A DNA stretch of 13,505 nt from the NCBI GenBank assembly GCA_028705905.1, contig JAQWCP010000018.1:1-13505 (forward strand), written 5' to 3'. Position numbers and translations under genes: made by a program. Shown here in pieces: positions 1 to 5,587 of the stretch. The notes below the pieces were generated by a model. It was not told the origin of the DNA, ran no database searches, and saw only the letters and a program-made list of their open reading frames with translations. The stretch is from Oscillospiraceae bacterium. GTDB lineage: Bacteria > Bacillota > Clostridia > Oscillospirales > Oscillospiraceae. Positions within the stretch are counted from its first letter, which is position 1; each line of letters begins with the position of its first letter.

Positions 1-26
1 AAGAAGAGATCGTCAAAAAGTTTTTC

Positions 27-56
27 TTGACAGAAGTGGTTTCTTTTTGATACAAT
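27..56 (+). promoter_or_regulatory. Sigma-A promoter of the rplJL operon
   Basis: A perfect -35 TTGACA (27-32) and a -10 TACAAT (51-56) are separated by 18 bp. Transcription should start near 63, at the 5' end of the L10 leader. rplJL therefore has its own promoter here, whatever lies upstream. Read directly from sequence; activity is inferred. Confidence 0.85.
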
Positions 57-62
57 AACTTT

Positions 63-177
63 CGCGTTCCAGAGACAGCAGGTGCGGATGCATAAATCCT
101 GCCGAGGAAAGCAGTTGCGTTTTTTTTAAGGGTGCAAACTGTCCTCGTGTCTTTATGGAGCGAGGACAGTTTTTTTG
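63..177 (+). promoter_or_regulatory. Ribosomal protein L10 leader (autoregulatory mRNA leader)
   Basis: The region carries the recognisable L10-leader core, GACAGCAGGTG (74-84) followed by ATCCTGCCGAGG (96-107). GCAGG (78-82) pairs with CCTGC (98-102). In Bacillus subtilis the L10(L12)4 complex binds this kind of leader and causes premature termination. An antiterminator is visible here: CGAGGA (103-108) plus CAGTT (112-116), with an AAG bulge between them, are complementary to AACTGTCCTCG (137-147), the 5' arm of the downstream terminator. Protein binding to the core would occupy the 103-107 side and free the terminator. Family identification is confident; the exact pairing switch is my reading of complementarity. 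Confidence 0.9.
137..177 (+). terminator. L10-leader attenuator terminator
   Basis: AACTGTCCTCG (137-147) pairs with CGAGGACAGTT (161-171), an 11-bp perfect stem with a 13-nt loop, followed by a run of T to 176. It lies between the L10-leader core and rplJ, so it is the off state of the attenuator rather than the end of an operon. Confidence 0.9.
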
Positions 178-253
178 TTGAAAGGCTCACTCCAGATACA
201 GACCTGTAGATGGGAGCGTGTCGAGATAATGTATATGGAGGTGAAAAAACAGT

Positions 254-793
254 ATGCCAAATGCAAAAGTGTTGCAGGAAAAGCAAGGGATTGTGGACAT
301 GTTGTCCGACAAGCTGCAAAAAGCCAATGCGGGCGTTTTTGTAGACTACAAGGGAATTACCGTGGCAGAAGACACGGAGCTGCGTAGCGAGATGCGTAAG
401 AATCAGGTGGAATACAGCGTTGTCAAAAACACGTTGACTCGATTTGCAGCGCAGAAGGTAGGACTGGATGCGTTGGATCCCATTCTACATGGGACAACGG
501 CTTTGGCCCTCAGTTATGAAGATCCCGTCGCACCGGCTAAAATCATCAGCGAATTTGTCAAAAAAATGGGTGGCAAGAAGTTCGTGGTAAAAGCCGGCTT
601 TGTGGATGGGAAAGTGATTTCTCCCGCAGAAGTCGATGCTCTGGCAGAGTTGCCAGCAAAAGAAGTGCTGCAGGCACAGGTTCTGGGTACTATGTTGGCA
701 CCGATCACCGGCCTTGCCAACGTATTGAACGCAAATATCCGTGGCTTGGCCGTGGCTTTACAGGCCATTGCCGATCAAAAGGCAAGTGCCTAA
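254..793 (+). CDS. rplJ: 50S ribosomal protein L10
   Basis: L10 anchors the L7/L12 dimers to 23S rRNA at the base of the ribosomal stalk, which recruits and activates translation GTPases. The 179-residue product is slightly longer than the usual 165-175. It has the N-terminal rRNA-binding globular domain, with the family signature around FVDYKGITVAED (about 29-40) and VVKNTLTRFA (about 56-65). A C-terminal helix that carries L7/L12 dimers follows, around VLNANIRGLAVALQAIA. The ATG is preceded by GGAGGTGA (237-244), nine bases from the start. The gene is first in the rplJ-rplL operon, 48 bp before rplL, and is controlled by the L10 leader upstream. L1 and L11 genes are not in the window. Essentially certain. 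Confidence 0.98.
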   Translation: MPNAKVLQEKQGIVDMLSDKLQKANAGVFVDYKGITVAEDTELRSEMRKNQVEYSVVKNTLTRFAAQKVGLDALDPILHGTTALALSYEDPVAPAKIISEFVKKMGGKKFVVKAGFVDGKVISPAEVDALAELPAKEVLQAQVLGTMLAPITGLANVLNANIRGLAVALQAIADQKASA

Positions 794-841
794 TCCTTTC
801 ACAAACAAATCTTAATGAAATATTTTTGGAGGTAATGAATA

Positions 842-1222
842 ATGGCAAGCGAAAAAGTAACTGCTTTGATTGAAGAAATCAAAACTCTGACGGTTCTGGA
901 TCTGTCCGAACTGGTACATGCTCTGGAAGATGAATTTGGCGTATCTGCCGCTGCTCCTGCTGCTGTTGCTGTTGCTGCTGCTCCTGTTGCTGCCGCTGCT
1001 GCTGAGGAAAAGACAGAGTTTGATGTGGTTTTGACCAACTTTGGCGCTGAAAAAATCAAGGTGATCAAGCTGGTTCGTGAAGTGACCGGTCTGGGCCTTG
1101 CAGAGGCAAAGGCACTGGTTGAGGCTGCTCCCAAGGCTGTCAAGGAAGGCGCTTCCAAGGAAGATGCCGAAGCTCTGAAAGCAAAGCTGGAAGAGGTTGG
1201 CGCAACTGTCGAAGTGAAATAA
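842..1222 (+). CDS. rplL: 50S ribosomal protein L7/L12
   Basis: This is the multicopy stalk protein that contacts EF-Tu, EF-G and other GTPases. The 126-residue product has the normal architecture: an N-terminal dimerisation helix pair (about 1-33, with LTVLDLSELVHALEDEFGV), a flexible Ala/Pro/Val hinge (about 35-58), and the globular C-terminal domain starting at EKTEFDVVL with the IKVIKLVREVTGLGLAEAK motif. The start has GGAGG (828-832), nine bases upstream. The hinge alanines are coded mostly by GCT, a local triplet monotony unlike the surrounding genes. rplL is followed at once by a strong terminator and an unrelated gene, so rpoB/rpoC are not contiguous as they are in most bacteria. Confidence 0.98.
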   Translation: MASEKVTALIEEIKTLTVLDLSELVHALEDEFGVSAAAPAAVAVAAAPVAAAAAEEKTEFDVVLTNFGAEKIKVIKLVREVTGLGLAEAKALVEAAPKAVKEGASKEDAEALKAKLEEVGATVEVK

Positions 1223-1237
1223 GACAAATATTCAAGC

Positions 1238-1274
1238 AGAGGGCGTTTTCACATTGTGAAAGCGCCCTCTTTTT
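1238..1274 (+). terminator. Terminator of the rplJL operon
   Basis: A 15-bp stem (1238-1252 with 1256-1270, one G-U pair, 3-nt loop) is followed by T to 1274. It starts 16 bp after the rplL stop. It is a strong intrinsic terminator and separates the ribosomal operon from the foldase gene. Confidence 0.92.
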
Positions 1275-1326
1275 CCGGCATTCTGTGGAATATTTGTAAA
1301 GAATTTGGGAAAGGAACCGCTTATGC

Positions 1327-1355
1327 TTGCAAGGCGGTGGCATTTGCGCTATAAT
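1327..1355 (+). promoter_or_regulatory. Promoter of the foldase gene
   Basis: TTGCAA (1327-1332) and a perfect TATAAT (1350-1355) are separated by 17 bp. Transcription would start near 1362, giving a leader of about 110 nt. It lies just after the rplL terminator, consistent with an independent unit. Confidence 0.75.
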
Positions 1356-1387
1356 AGCACCATTGTAAATTGGAATTCAAGAAACAC

Positions 1388-1445
1388 ATTGGCAGCAGCT
1401 TTCTGCCAATCTGTTTTCGCACAGGCGGGTTGGCTTTGATCCGCC
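1388..1445 (+). other. Two hairpins in the foldase 5' leader
   Basis: ATTGGCAG (1388-1395) pairs perfectly with CTGCCAAT (1403-1410) over a 7-nt loop. A second, weaker pairing is GGCGG (1424-1428) with CCGCC (1441-1445). Neither is followed by a U-tract, so they do not look like an attenuator. They may affect mRNA stability or translation. I recognise no riboswitch class. Confidence 0.4.
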
Positions 1446-1471
1446 ATCTGGGAACGAGAGGAAGGAAACGC

Positions 1472-2980
1472 ATGAGCAAAGAAAAACAGAAGCGGCGGAA
1501 CCAGCGGGGGGCGGCCAATGGGAATGGGAAAAAAGTTGCAACCATTGTCATATCCGTGGTTGTATTTTTGGCCATCGCCGCACTGGCCATCTGGAATTCT
1601 GGGATCATTCAAAAATCCAAAACAGCAGTGACTGTGGCCGGGAAAAACTATTCCACAGGTGTTGTGCAATTTTATTATCGTAGCGCATACAATCAATTTT
1701 TGAATACGTATGGGGATTATGCCTCTATGTTTGGGTTGGATACCAGCAAGCCGCTGGATCAGCAGGAATATGGAGAGGACGGGAAAACCTGGGCCGATTA
1801 TTTTAAAGATATGGGTATTGATAACATGGAGCGCGCCATCATCCTCTCTTCAGAGGCGCGGAAGGCTAACATTTCCCTGTCAGAAGAAAGCCAGGCATAT
1901 CTGCAGCAGACAAAGGACGAGCTCACAGTATATTGCGTCAACAATAATATCACCAAAGGGACATACTTTGCATCCCTGGGCACTGGCGTAACGGAAAAAT
2001 TATACTTTGAGCAGTTGGAAAACATGTTGCTGGCAGACGATTATGCCAAGCATTTGACAGAACAGATGCAATATTCTGAGGACGAAATCACGGCGTATTA
2101 TGACGGGCATAAAAATGACTTTGACATTGTAAGCTATCGTTATTTCTACTTCGGCGGCACGCCAGAGGCCAAGACGGATGCAGAAGAAAATGAAGTGAAG
2201 GCCACGGAAGAAGAAACAAAGGCGGCCATGGAGCAGGCGTCCAAGCTGGCCAATGAGATGGCGAACAAGGTGAAAGCTGGCAAAGATTTCACTGCTCTGA
2301 CACAGGAATATGCGGTAGAAGGTGAGAAGGAAACGTATCAAGACTCATCTGCCAGCACGGCAACGGACGTGTCCAAATCGGCGGTGAGCAATACAGCATA
2401 TCAAGAATGGGCTTTCTCACCAGACCGAACAGCGGGAGATGTGACTGTTTCAGAAGAAGCCGATGGCTATTATGTGCTTCAGTTCCTCAGCCGCGGCCGC
2501 AATGATTATGAAACCATGAACATCCGTCAGATTTCGCTTTCTCCGGCGGCGATGGAAGGCACCGACACCGTGACAGATGAGCAGAAGGCCGCCACCAAGA
2601 CGAAGGCAGAGAACATTTTGGCTCAGTGGGAGCAGGGCGACAAGACGGAAGATAGTTTTGCGGCCTTGGCAAAAGAACAATCTGATGATGAAAATACCAA
2701 AGAGGACGGCGGCTTATATCAACAGGCCAACAAAGACACCCTGAGCGCCGAGGTGAGCGAGTGGGTATTTGCAGAAGGCCGCAAGGCAGGTGACACCACC
2801 GTGGTGGCAACGGAAAGCGGCGCTTGTTATATTGTATATATCATGGGCCCGGACCAAGTGTACTGGAAATTGCAGGTTAAAAGTGCAATGCAAACCGCAG
2901 AGTATGAAAAGTGGTATGAAAATGTCAAAAAGGAGTACCCTTTGGAGCGCAATGAGAGCGGTTTGAAGTATGTGAAATAA
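1472..2980 (+). CDS. Membrane-anchored parvulin-type peptidyl-prolyl isomerase (PrsA/SurA-like foldase)
   Basis: A 502-residue probable extracytoplasmic foldase that would help secreted proteins fold outside the membrane. A short basic cytoplasmic tail is followed by one membrane segment (about 21-41) with no lipobox cysteine, so it is an N-terminal anchor and not a PrsA lipoprotein. Next comes a SurA_N-like helical chaperone region beginning VTVAGKNYSTGVVQFYYR. Two parvulin-like regions follow (about 215-335 and 350-455). The second is clearer, with FAALAKEQSDD, EDGGLYQ and a WVFAEGRKAGD-type motif. The first is interrupted by an acidic, low-complexity insert and may be catalytically degenerate. 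The start is the ATG at 1472, behind a purine-rich GAGGAAGGAA; upstream in-frame codons lack an RBS. It has its own promoter and a following hairpin, so is probably monocistronic. Exact substrates are unknown. Confidence 0.85.
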   Translation: MSKEKQKRRNQRGAANGNGKKVATIVISVVVFLAIAALAIWNSGIIQKSKTAVTVAGKNYSTGVVQFYYRSAYNQFLNTYGDYASMFGLDTSKPLDQQEYGEDGKTWADYFKDMGIDNMERAIILSSEARKANISLSEESQAYLQQTKDELTVYCVNNNITKGTYFASLGTGVTEKLYFEQLENMLLADDYAKHLTEQMQYSEDEITAYYDGHKNDFDIVSYRYFYFGGTPEAKTDAEENEVKATEEETKAAMEQASKLANEMANKVKAGKDFTALTQEYAVEGEKETYQDSSASTATDVSKSAVSNTAYQEWAFSPDRTAGDVTVSEEADGYYVLQFLSRGRNDYETMNIRQISLSPAAMEGTDTVTDEQKAATKTKAENILAQWEQGDKTEDSFAALAKEQSDDENTKEDGGLYQQANKDTLSAEVSEWVFAEGRKAGDTTVVATESGACYIVYIMGPDQVYWKLQVKSAMQTAEYEKWYENVKKEYPLERNESGLKYVK

Positions 2981-2987
2981 GACAAGG

Positions 2988-3017
2988 GCGCCCCAAACAT
3001 CTGTTTGAGGCGCTTTT
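2988..3017 (+). terminator. Probable terminator after the foldase gene
   Basis: GCGCC (2988-2992) pairs with GGCGC (3009-3013) and CAAAC (2994-2998) with GTTTG (3003-3007). There is one mismatch and a 4-nt loop, followed by only four T. It is weaker than the other terminators here, so some readthrough into tcdA, 20 bp downstream, is plausible. I see no convincing separate promoter for tcdA. Confidence 0.65.
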
Positions 3018-3037
3018 GATTCTACGCAGGAGGCAGT

Positions 3038-3763
3038 ATGAACTGGGAAGCGGAGCAATTTTTGCGGACGGAAATGATGCTGGGCGCATCCGCCATGGAG
3101 CGGCTGAAGGCCGCTCATGTAGCGGTGTTTGGGCTGGGGGGCGTAGGTGGATATGTTGTGGAGGGGTTGGCGCGAGCTGGTGTTGGTGCCCTGACGCTGG
3201 TAGACCATGATACCATCAGTCTGACAAATCTCAACCGCCAGATTGGGGCCACCCACTCCACGCTGGGCATGCAGAAAACAGAAGCAATGGCCAACCGCGT
3301 ACATGACATCAATCCGGCTTGCCGCGTATATACCAAAGCGGAGCATTACGACCAATCCAATCGGGACATTTTTTTTGGAGGCATTCAATATGATTATATT
3401 GTGGATGCCATAGACCTTGTTTCCTGCAAATTGGATTTGATCGAGACTGCTATATCCAGAGGGATCCCTATCATATCCTCCATGGGAACAGGAAACAAGA
3501 TAGATGGCTCGGCCTTTCGTGTGGCGGACATTTCCAAAACCAGCGGGTGTCCCCTTGCGCGGGTGATTCGAAAAGAGCTGCGACAGCGGGGGATTTTGCA
3601 TCTTAAAGTTGTGTATTCCCCCGAGCTTCCGGTTCAGCCGGAACAGAAGGAAGCGCCCCCGCCTGGCCGGCGTAGTGTTCCGGCCAGCGTCCCTTGGGTT
3701 CCAGCTTGTGCGGGGCTTTTGTTATCTGGTGCTGTGGCAATGGAGCTTTGCGATGGCAAATAA
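3038..3763 (+). CDS. tcdA: tRNA threonylcarbamoyladenosine dehydratase (TcdA/CsdL, ThiF/E1-like)
   Basis: The family activates the threonylcarbamoyl carboxylate of t6A37 in ANN-decoding tRNAs with ATP and dehydrates it to cyclic ct6A. The 241-residue protein has the E1-like nucleotide-binding loop GLGGVG (32-37), an acidic strand end VDHD (55-58), and the NLNRQ motif (64-68) with the arginine expected for ATP. VDAIDLVSCKLDL and the TcdA-typical tail GSAFRVADISKTSGCPLARVI and RRSVPASVPWVPACAGLLL follow. The C-terminal features favour TcdA over ThiF or MoeB, which occur with sulfur-carrier genes absent here. AGGAGG (3028-3033) sits only four bases before the ATG, a short spacing. The TAA stop lies inside the convergent hairpin at 3759-3803. 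Confidence 0.9.
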   Translation: MNWEAEQFLRTEMMLGASAMERLKAAHVAVFGLGGVGGYVVEGLARAGVGALTLVDHDTISLTNLNRQIGATHSTLGMQKTEAMANRVHDINPACRVYTKAEHYDQSNRDIFFGGIQYDYIVDAIDLVSCKLDLIETAISRGIPIISSMGTGNKIDGSAFRVADISKTSGCPLARVIRKELRQRGILHLKVVYSPELPVQPEQKEAPPPGRRSVPASVPWVPACAGLLLSGAVAMELCDGK

Positions 3764-3803
3764 CAACAATGGGACGACAAATTGCCGTCCCGTTGTTGTT
3801 ATT
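3759..3803. terminator. Bidirectional terminator between convergent tcdA and DUF378 gene
   Basis: An 18-bp inverted repeat (3759-3776 with 3786-3803, one G-U, 9-nt loop) lies between two convergent genes. The stem is G+C-rich near the loop and A/T-rich at the base, so each strand reads a hairpin ending in a U-rich arm. The tcdA stop (TAA, 3761-3763) and the minus-strand DUF378 stop (TAA, 3799-3801) are exactly opposite each other in the stem. The two transcripts therefore share the element and overlap by about 40 nt. Confidence 0.8.
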
Positions 3804-4011
3804 CATCGTGATCCACCGGGTTACGATCCCGGAACAGAAGGGAAATACACCAGATGGCGGCAAGGCCAACGAGCGTGTAGATGACGCGGCTGACTGGCGA
3901 GGCGCTGCCACCGCATGCGAATGCTACGATATCAAATTGAAACAATCCGATGCTGCCCCAGTTGAGCCCACCGATGATGGCCAGAACCAGTGCGATTTTA
4001 TCCATAATCAT
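3799..4011 (-). CDS. DUF378 small membrane protein (YuzA-like)
   Basis: A 70-residue protein with two predicted membrane helices (about 5-22 and 42-60). It carries the DUF378 signature, with IIGGLNWGSIGLFQFDIV in the first half and a SRVIYTLVGLAAIW segment in the second. The family is widespread in Bacillota and has no assigned function that I know of. The C-terminus is short, charged and probably cytoplasmic. The first ATG (4009-4011) is preferred because AGGAG on the minus strand lies eight bases upstream; a second ATG two codons on would be 14 bases away. It is the only minus-strand gene seen in the window and faces tcdA across a shared terminator. Regulation is suggested by a tandem 8-bp repeat at its promoter. 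Confidence 0.88.
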   Translation of the reverse strand: MIMDKIALVLAIIGGLNWGSIGLFQFDIVAFACGGSASPVSRVIYTLVGLAAIWCISLLFRDRNPVDHDE

Positions 4012-4067
4012 TTCTGAGACTCCTCTCTTTTGACGCCGACGAAGGTAGTCTTTCCCCCTTTTTTGGA

Positions 4068-4073
4068 ATTATA
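4068..4073 (-). promoter_or_regulatory. Candidate -10 element for the DUF378 gene
   Basis: On the minus strand the sequence reads TATAAT at 4073-4068, about 57 nt upstream of the ATG. No recognisable -35 is present at 16-18 bp. That region is instead filled by a tandem 8-bp repeat (4089-4104), as is common for activator-dependent promoters. Confidence 0.5.
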
Positions 4074-4088
4074 CAAGGGAGATGAAAA

Positions 4089-4104
4089 TCGGACATTCGG
4101 ACAT
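4089..4104. repeat. Perfect tandem 8-bp repeat upstream of the DUF378 gene
   Basis: TCGGACAT occurs twice in immediate succession (4089-4096 and 4097-4104). On the minus strand this is ATGTCCGA twice, at the place where the -35 of the DUF378 promoter would be. A regulator-binding role is inferred from position only. Confidence 0.6.
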
Positions 4105-4193
4105 AATGACAAGGGAAACGTGAAAGAGAGAGGTGCTTTCATGGGAAATGCGCTGGAAACAGGAATGAGTGTATCAATCTATAGAATTTTTGC

Positions 4194-4221
4194 TTGAAAA
4201 GAAGGCAAATTGTAGTATAAT
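4194..4221 (+). promoter_or_regulatory. Promoter of the aminotransferase gene
   Basis: TTGAAA (4194-4199) and a perfect TATAAT (4216-4221) are separated by 16 bp. Transcription would start near 4228, about 43 nt before the chosen ATG. This supports rejecting the in-frame GTG at 4169 as the start. Confidence 0.75.
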
Positions 4222-4270
4222 GGAGAAACTATATGGTGTTTGCCTTGTGTGGACAAAAGAAAGGAAGCGA

Positions 4271-5461
4271 ATGAGCATGCTGCAGTATGACTCGATCTTG
4301 TCTAAACGTGCGACTGCGCTACAACCATCTGGAATTAGAAAATTTTTTGATATTTTAGAGGAGATGGACGACGTCATTTCTCTGGGCGTGGGCGAGCCGG
4401 ATTTTGTTACGCCGGATCATATTCGAGATGTCGGCATTCAGTCTTTGCAAGCCGGACATACAAAATATACATCCAATGCAGGTATGATGGCCCTTCGCAC
4501 CGAGATCTCGGCTTATATGGAGCGCACCCTTGGGTTGCATTATGATCCCACCCATCAAATTTGTGTTACAGTGGGCGGCAGTGAAGCCATTGACCTGGCC
4601 ATTCGCGCACTGGTAGACTTTGGAGATGAAGTGATTATCCCCACACCTTCTTTTGTCTGCTACGGTCCTTTGGTGGAATTGACCGGCGGGGTCCCGATTT
4701 ACGTGGAAACACAGGAGAAGAATGAATTCCGCTTGACAGCCCAGGAACTGAAAGATGCGATCACCAGCAAGACGAAGATGCTGGTGCTGCCCTATCCCAG
4801 CAATCCCACGGGCGGAATTATGGAAAGAGAAGACCTGGAAGCGCTGGCGGAGGTTCTGGAAGGTACCAATATTGTGGTGCTGTCAGATGAAATTTATGCG
4901 GAGCTGACCTATGGCAGCAAACATGTTTCCATAGCCAACATCCCGGGGATGTATGACAGGACCGTAATTGCCAGCGGCTTTTCCAAGGCGTTTGCCATGA
5001 CCGGCTGGCGTTTGGGGTATGTTTGCGGTGTGCCGGAACTGGTTGACCAGATTACAAAAATTCACCAGTTTGGGATCATGTCTGCGCCAACCATGAGCCA
5101 GCATGCTGCCGTGCAGGCCATGAGGCATGGGACGCATGACATCGCCATGATGCGCGATTCCTACGACGAGCGCCGAAAAATGATTGTCAGCGGGTTGCGG
5201 GAAATTGGCTTTCACTGTTTTGAGCCAAGGGGCGCGTTTTATGTATTCCCCTGCATCCGCAGCAGCGGATTGTCATCGGATGAATTCTGCGAACGGTTAT
5301 TGATCGAAGAAAAAGTGGCGGTCATTTCCGGGACGGCATTTGGCCCTGGCGGGGAAGGGTTTGTCCGTTGCTGTTATGCCACTTCGAAAGAAGGCATCAC
5401 GGAAGCATTGCATCGGATGGAGCGGTTTTTGGTGAAACTGAAGCAGGAGCAAAGCGCGTAA
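4271..5461 (+). CDS. Class I PLP-dependent aminotransferase (AspC/PatA/YugH-like)
   Basis: A 396-residue fold-type I aminotransferase that moves an amino group between an amino acid and a 2-oxo acid through pyridoxal phosphate. Family residues are intact: the N-terminal PSGIRKFFD and GVGEPDF motif, NPTGG with Asn178, Asp206 and Tyr209 in SDEIY, the Schiff-base lysine Lys239 in SGFSKAFAMTGWR, and the substrate-carboxylate arginine Arg366 in GEGFVRCC. This pattern belongs to the I-gamma group, which includes aspartate, aromatic, and N-acetyl-diaminopimelate (PatA) aminotransferases. Substrate cannot be read from sequence. The ATG at 4271 is chosen because it follows a purine-rich AAGGAAG and a good promoter. 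Its neighbour is a phosphoglycerate mutase/proposed homoserine kinase gene, so aspartate-family or serine metabolism is possible. No terminator is evident after it. Confidence 0.9.
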   Translation: MSMLQYDSILSKRATALQPSGIRKFFDILEEMDDVISLGVGEPDFVTPDHIRDVGIQSLQAGHTKYTSNAGMMALRTEISAYMERTLGLHYDPTHQICVTVGGSEAIDLAIRALVDFGDEVIIPTPSFVCYGPLVELTGGVPIYVETQEKNEFRLTAQELKDAITSKTKMLVLPYPSNPTGGIMEREDLEALAEVLEGTNIVVLSDEIYAELTYGSKHVSIANIPGMYDRTVIASGFSKAFAMTGWRLGYVCGVPELVDQITKIHQFGIMSAPTMSQHAAVQAMRHGTHDIAMMRDSYDERRKMIVSGLREIGFHCFEPRGAFYVFPCIRSSGLSSDEFCERLLIEEKVAVISGTAFGPGGEGFVRCCYATSKEGITEALHRMERFLVKLKQEQSA

Positions 5462-5469
5462 ATTCATGG

Positions 5470-5498
5470 TTGACACGCTGAAAACCCGTACATACTAT
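5470..5498 (+). promoter_or_regulatory. Promoter of the apgM - DUF1015 - ispE operon
   Basis: A perfect TTGACA (5470-5475) is 17 bp from TACTAT (5493-5498). It starts nine bases after the aminotransferase stop and would give a leader of about 80 nt. It makes the downstream three genes independently expressible, with or without readthrough. Confidence 0.65.
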
Positions 5499-5587
5499 CC
5501 TAAAACAGCAAAGAAAAAGGATGGAACCGGTTCTGCTTTTGATGAAGCCGTTTTCCCATTATGACTGATAGAAAGAAGTAGAATGCG

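Noticed and set aside
799..1227. 142-codon Ala/Ser/Thr-rich minus-strand ORF
   Set aside because: It is the antisense reading of the GCT-rich rplL hinge and C-terminal domain.
1370..1471. In-frame upstream extension of the foldase from a TTG at 1370
   Set aside because: It lacks an RBS, starts only a few bases after the predicted transcription start and adds residues before the normal basic tail and anchor. The ATG at 1472 has a purine-rich RBS.
2714..3601. 295-codon minus-strand ORF spanning the foldase-tcdA junction
   Set aside because: It overlaps two well-supported plus-strand genes, crosses their intergenic hairpin and has no recognisable domain; it is a shadow frame.
4141..4197. Short 18-codon ORF with a GAGAGGTG RBS upstream of the aminotransferase
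   Set aside because: It ends within the -35 of the aminotransferase promoter, has no clear promoter of its own and no codon pattern of a leader peptide. It is too short to support.
4169..4270. Upstream GTG start for the aminotransferase
   Set aside because: It precedes the strong promoter at 4194-4221, and relatives begin near the MSMLQYDS segment encoded from 4271.
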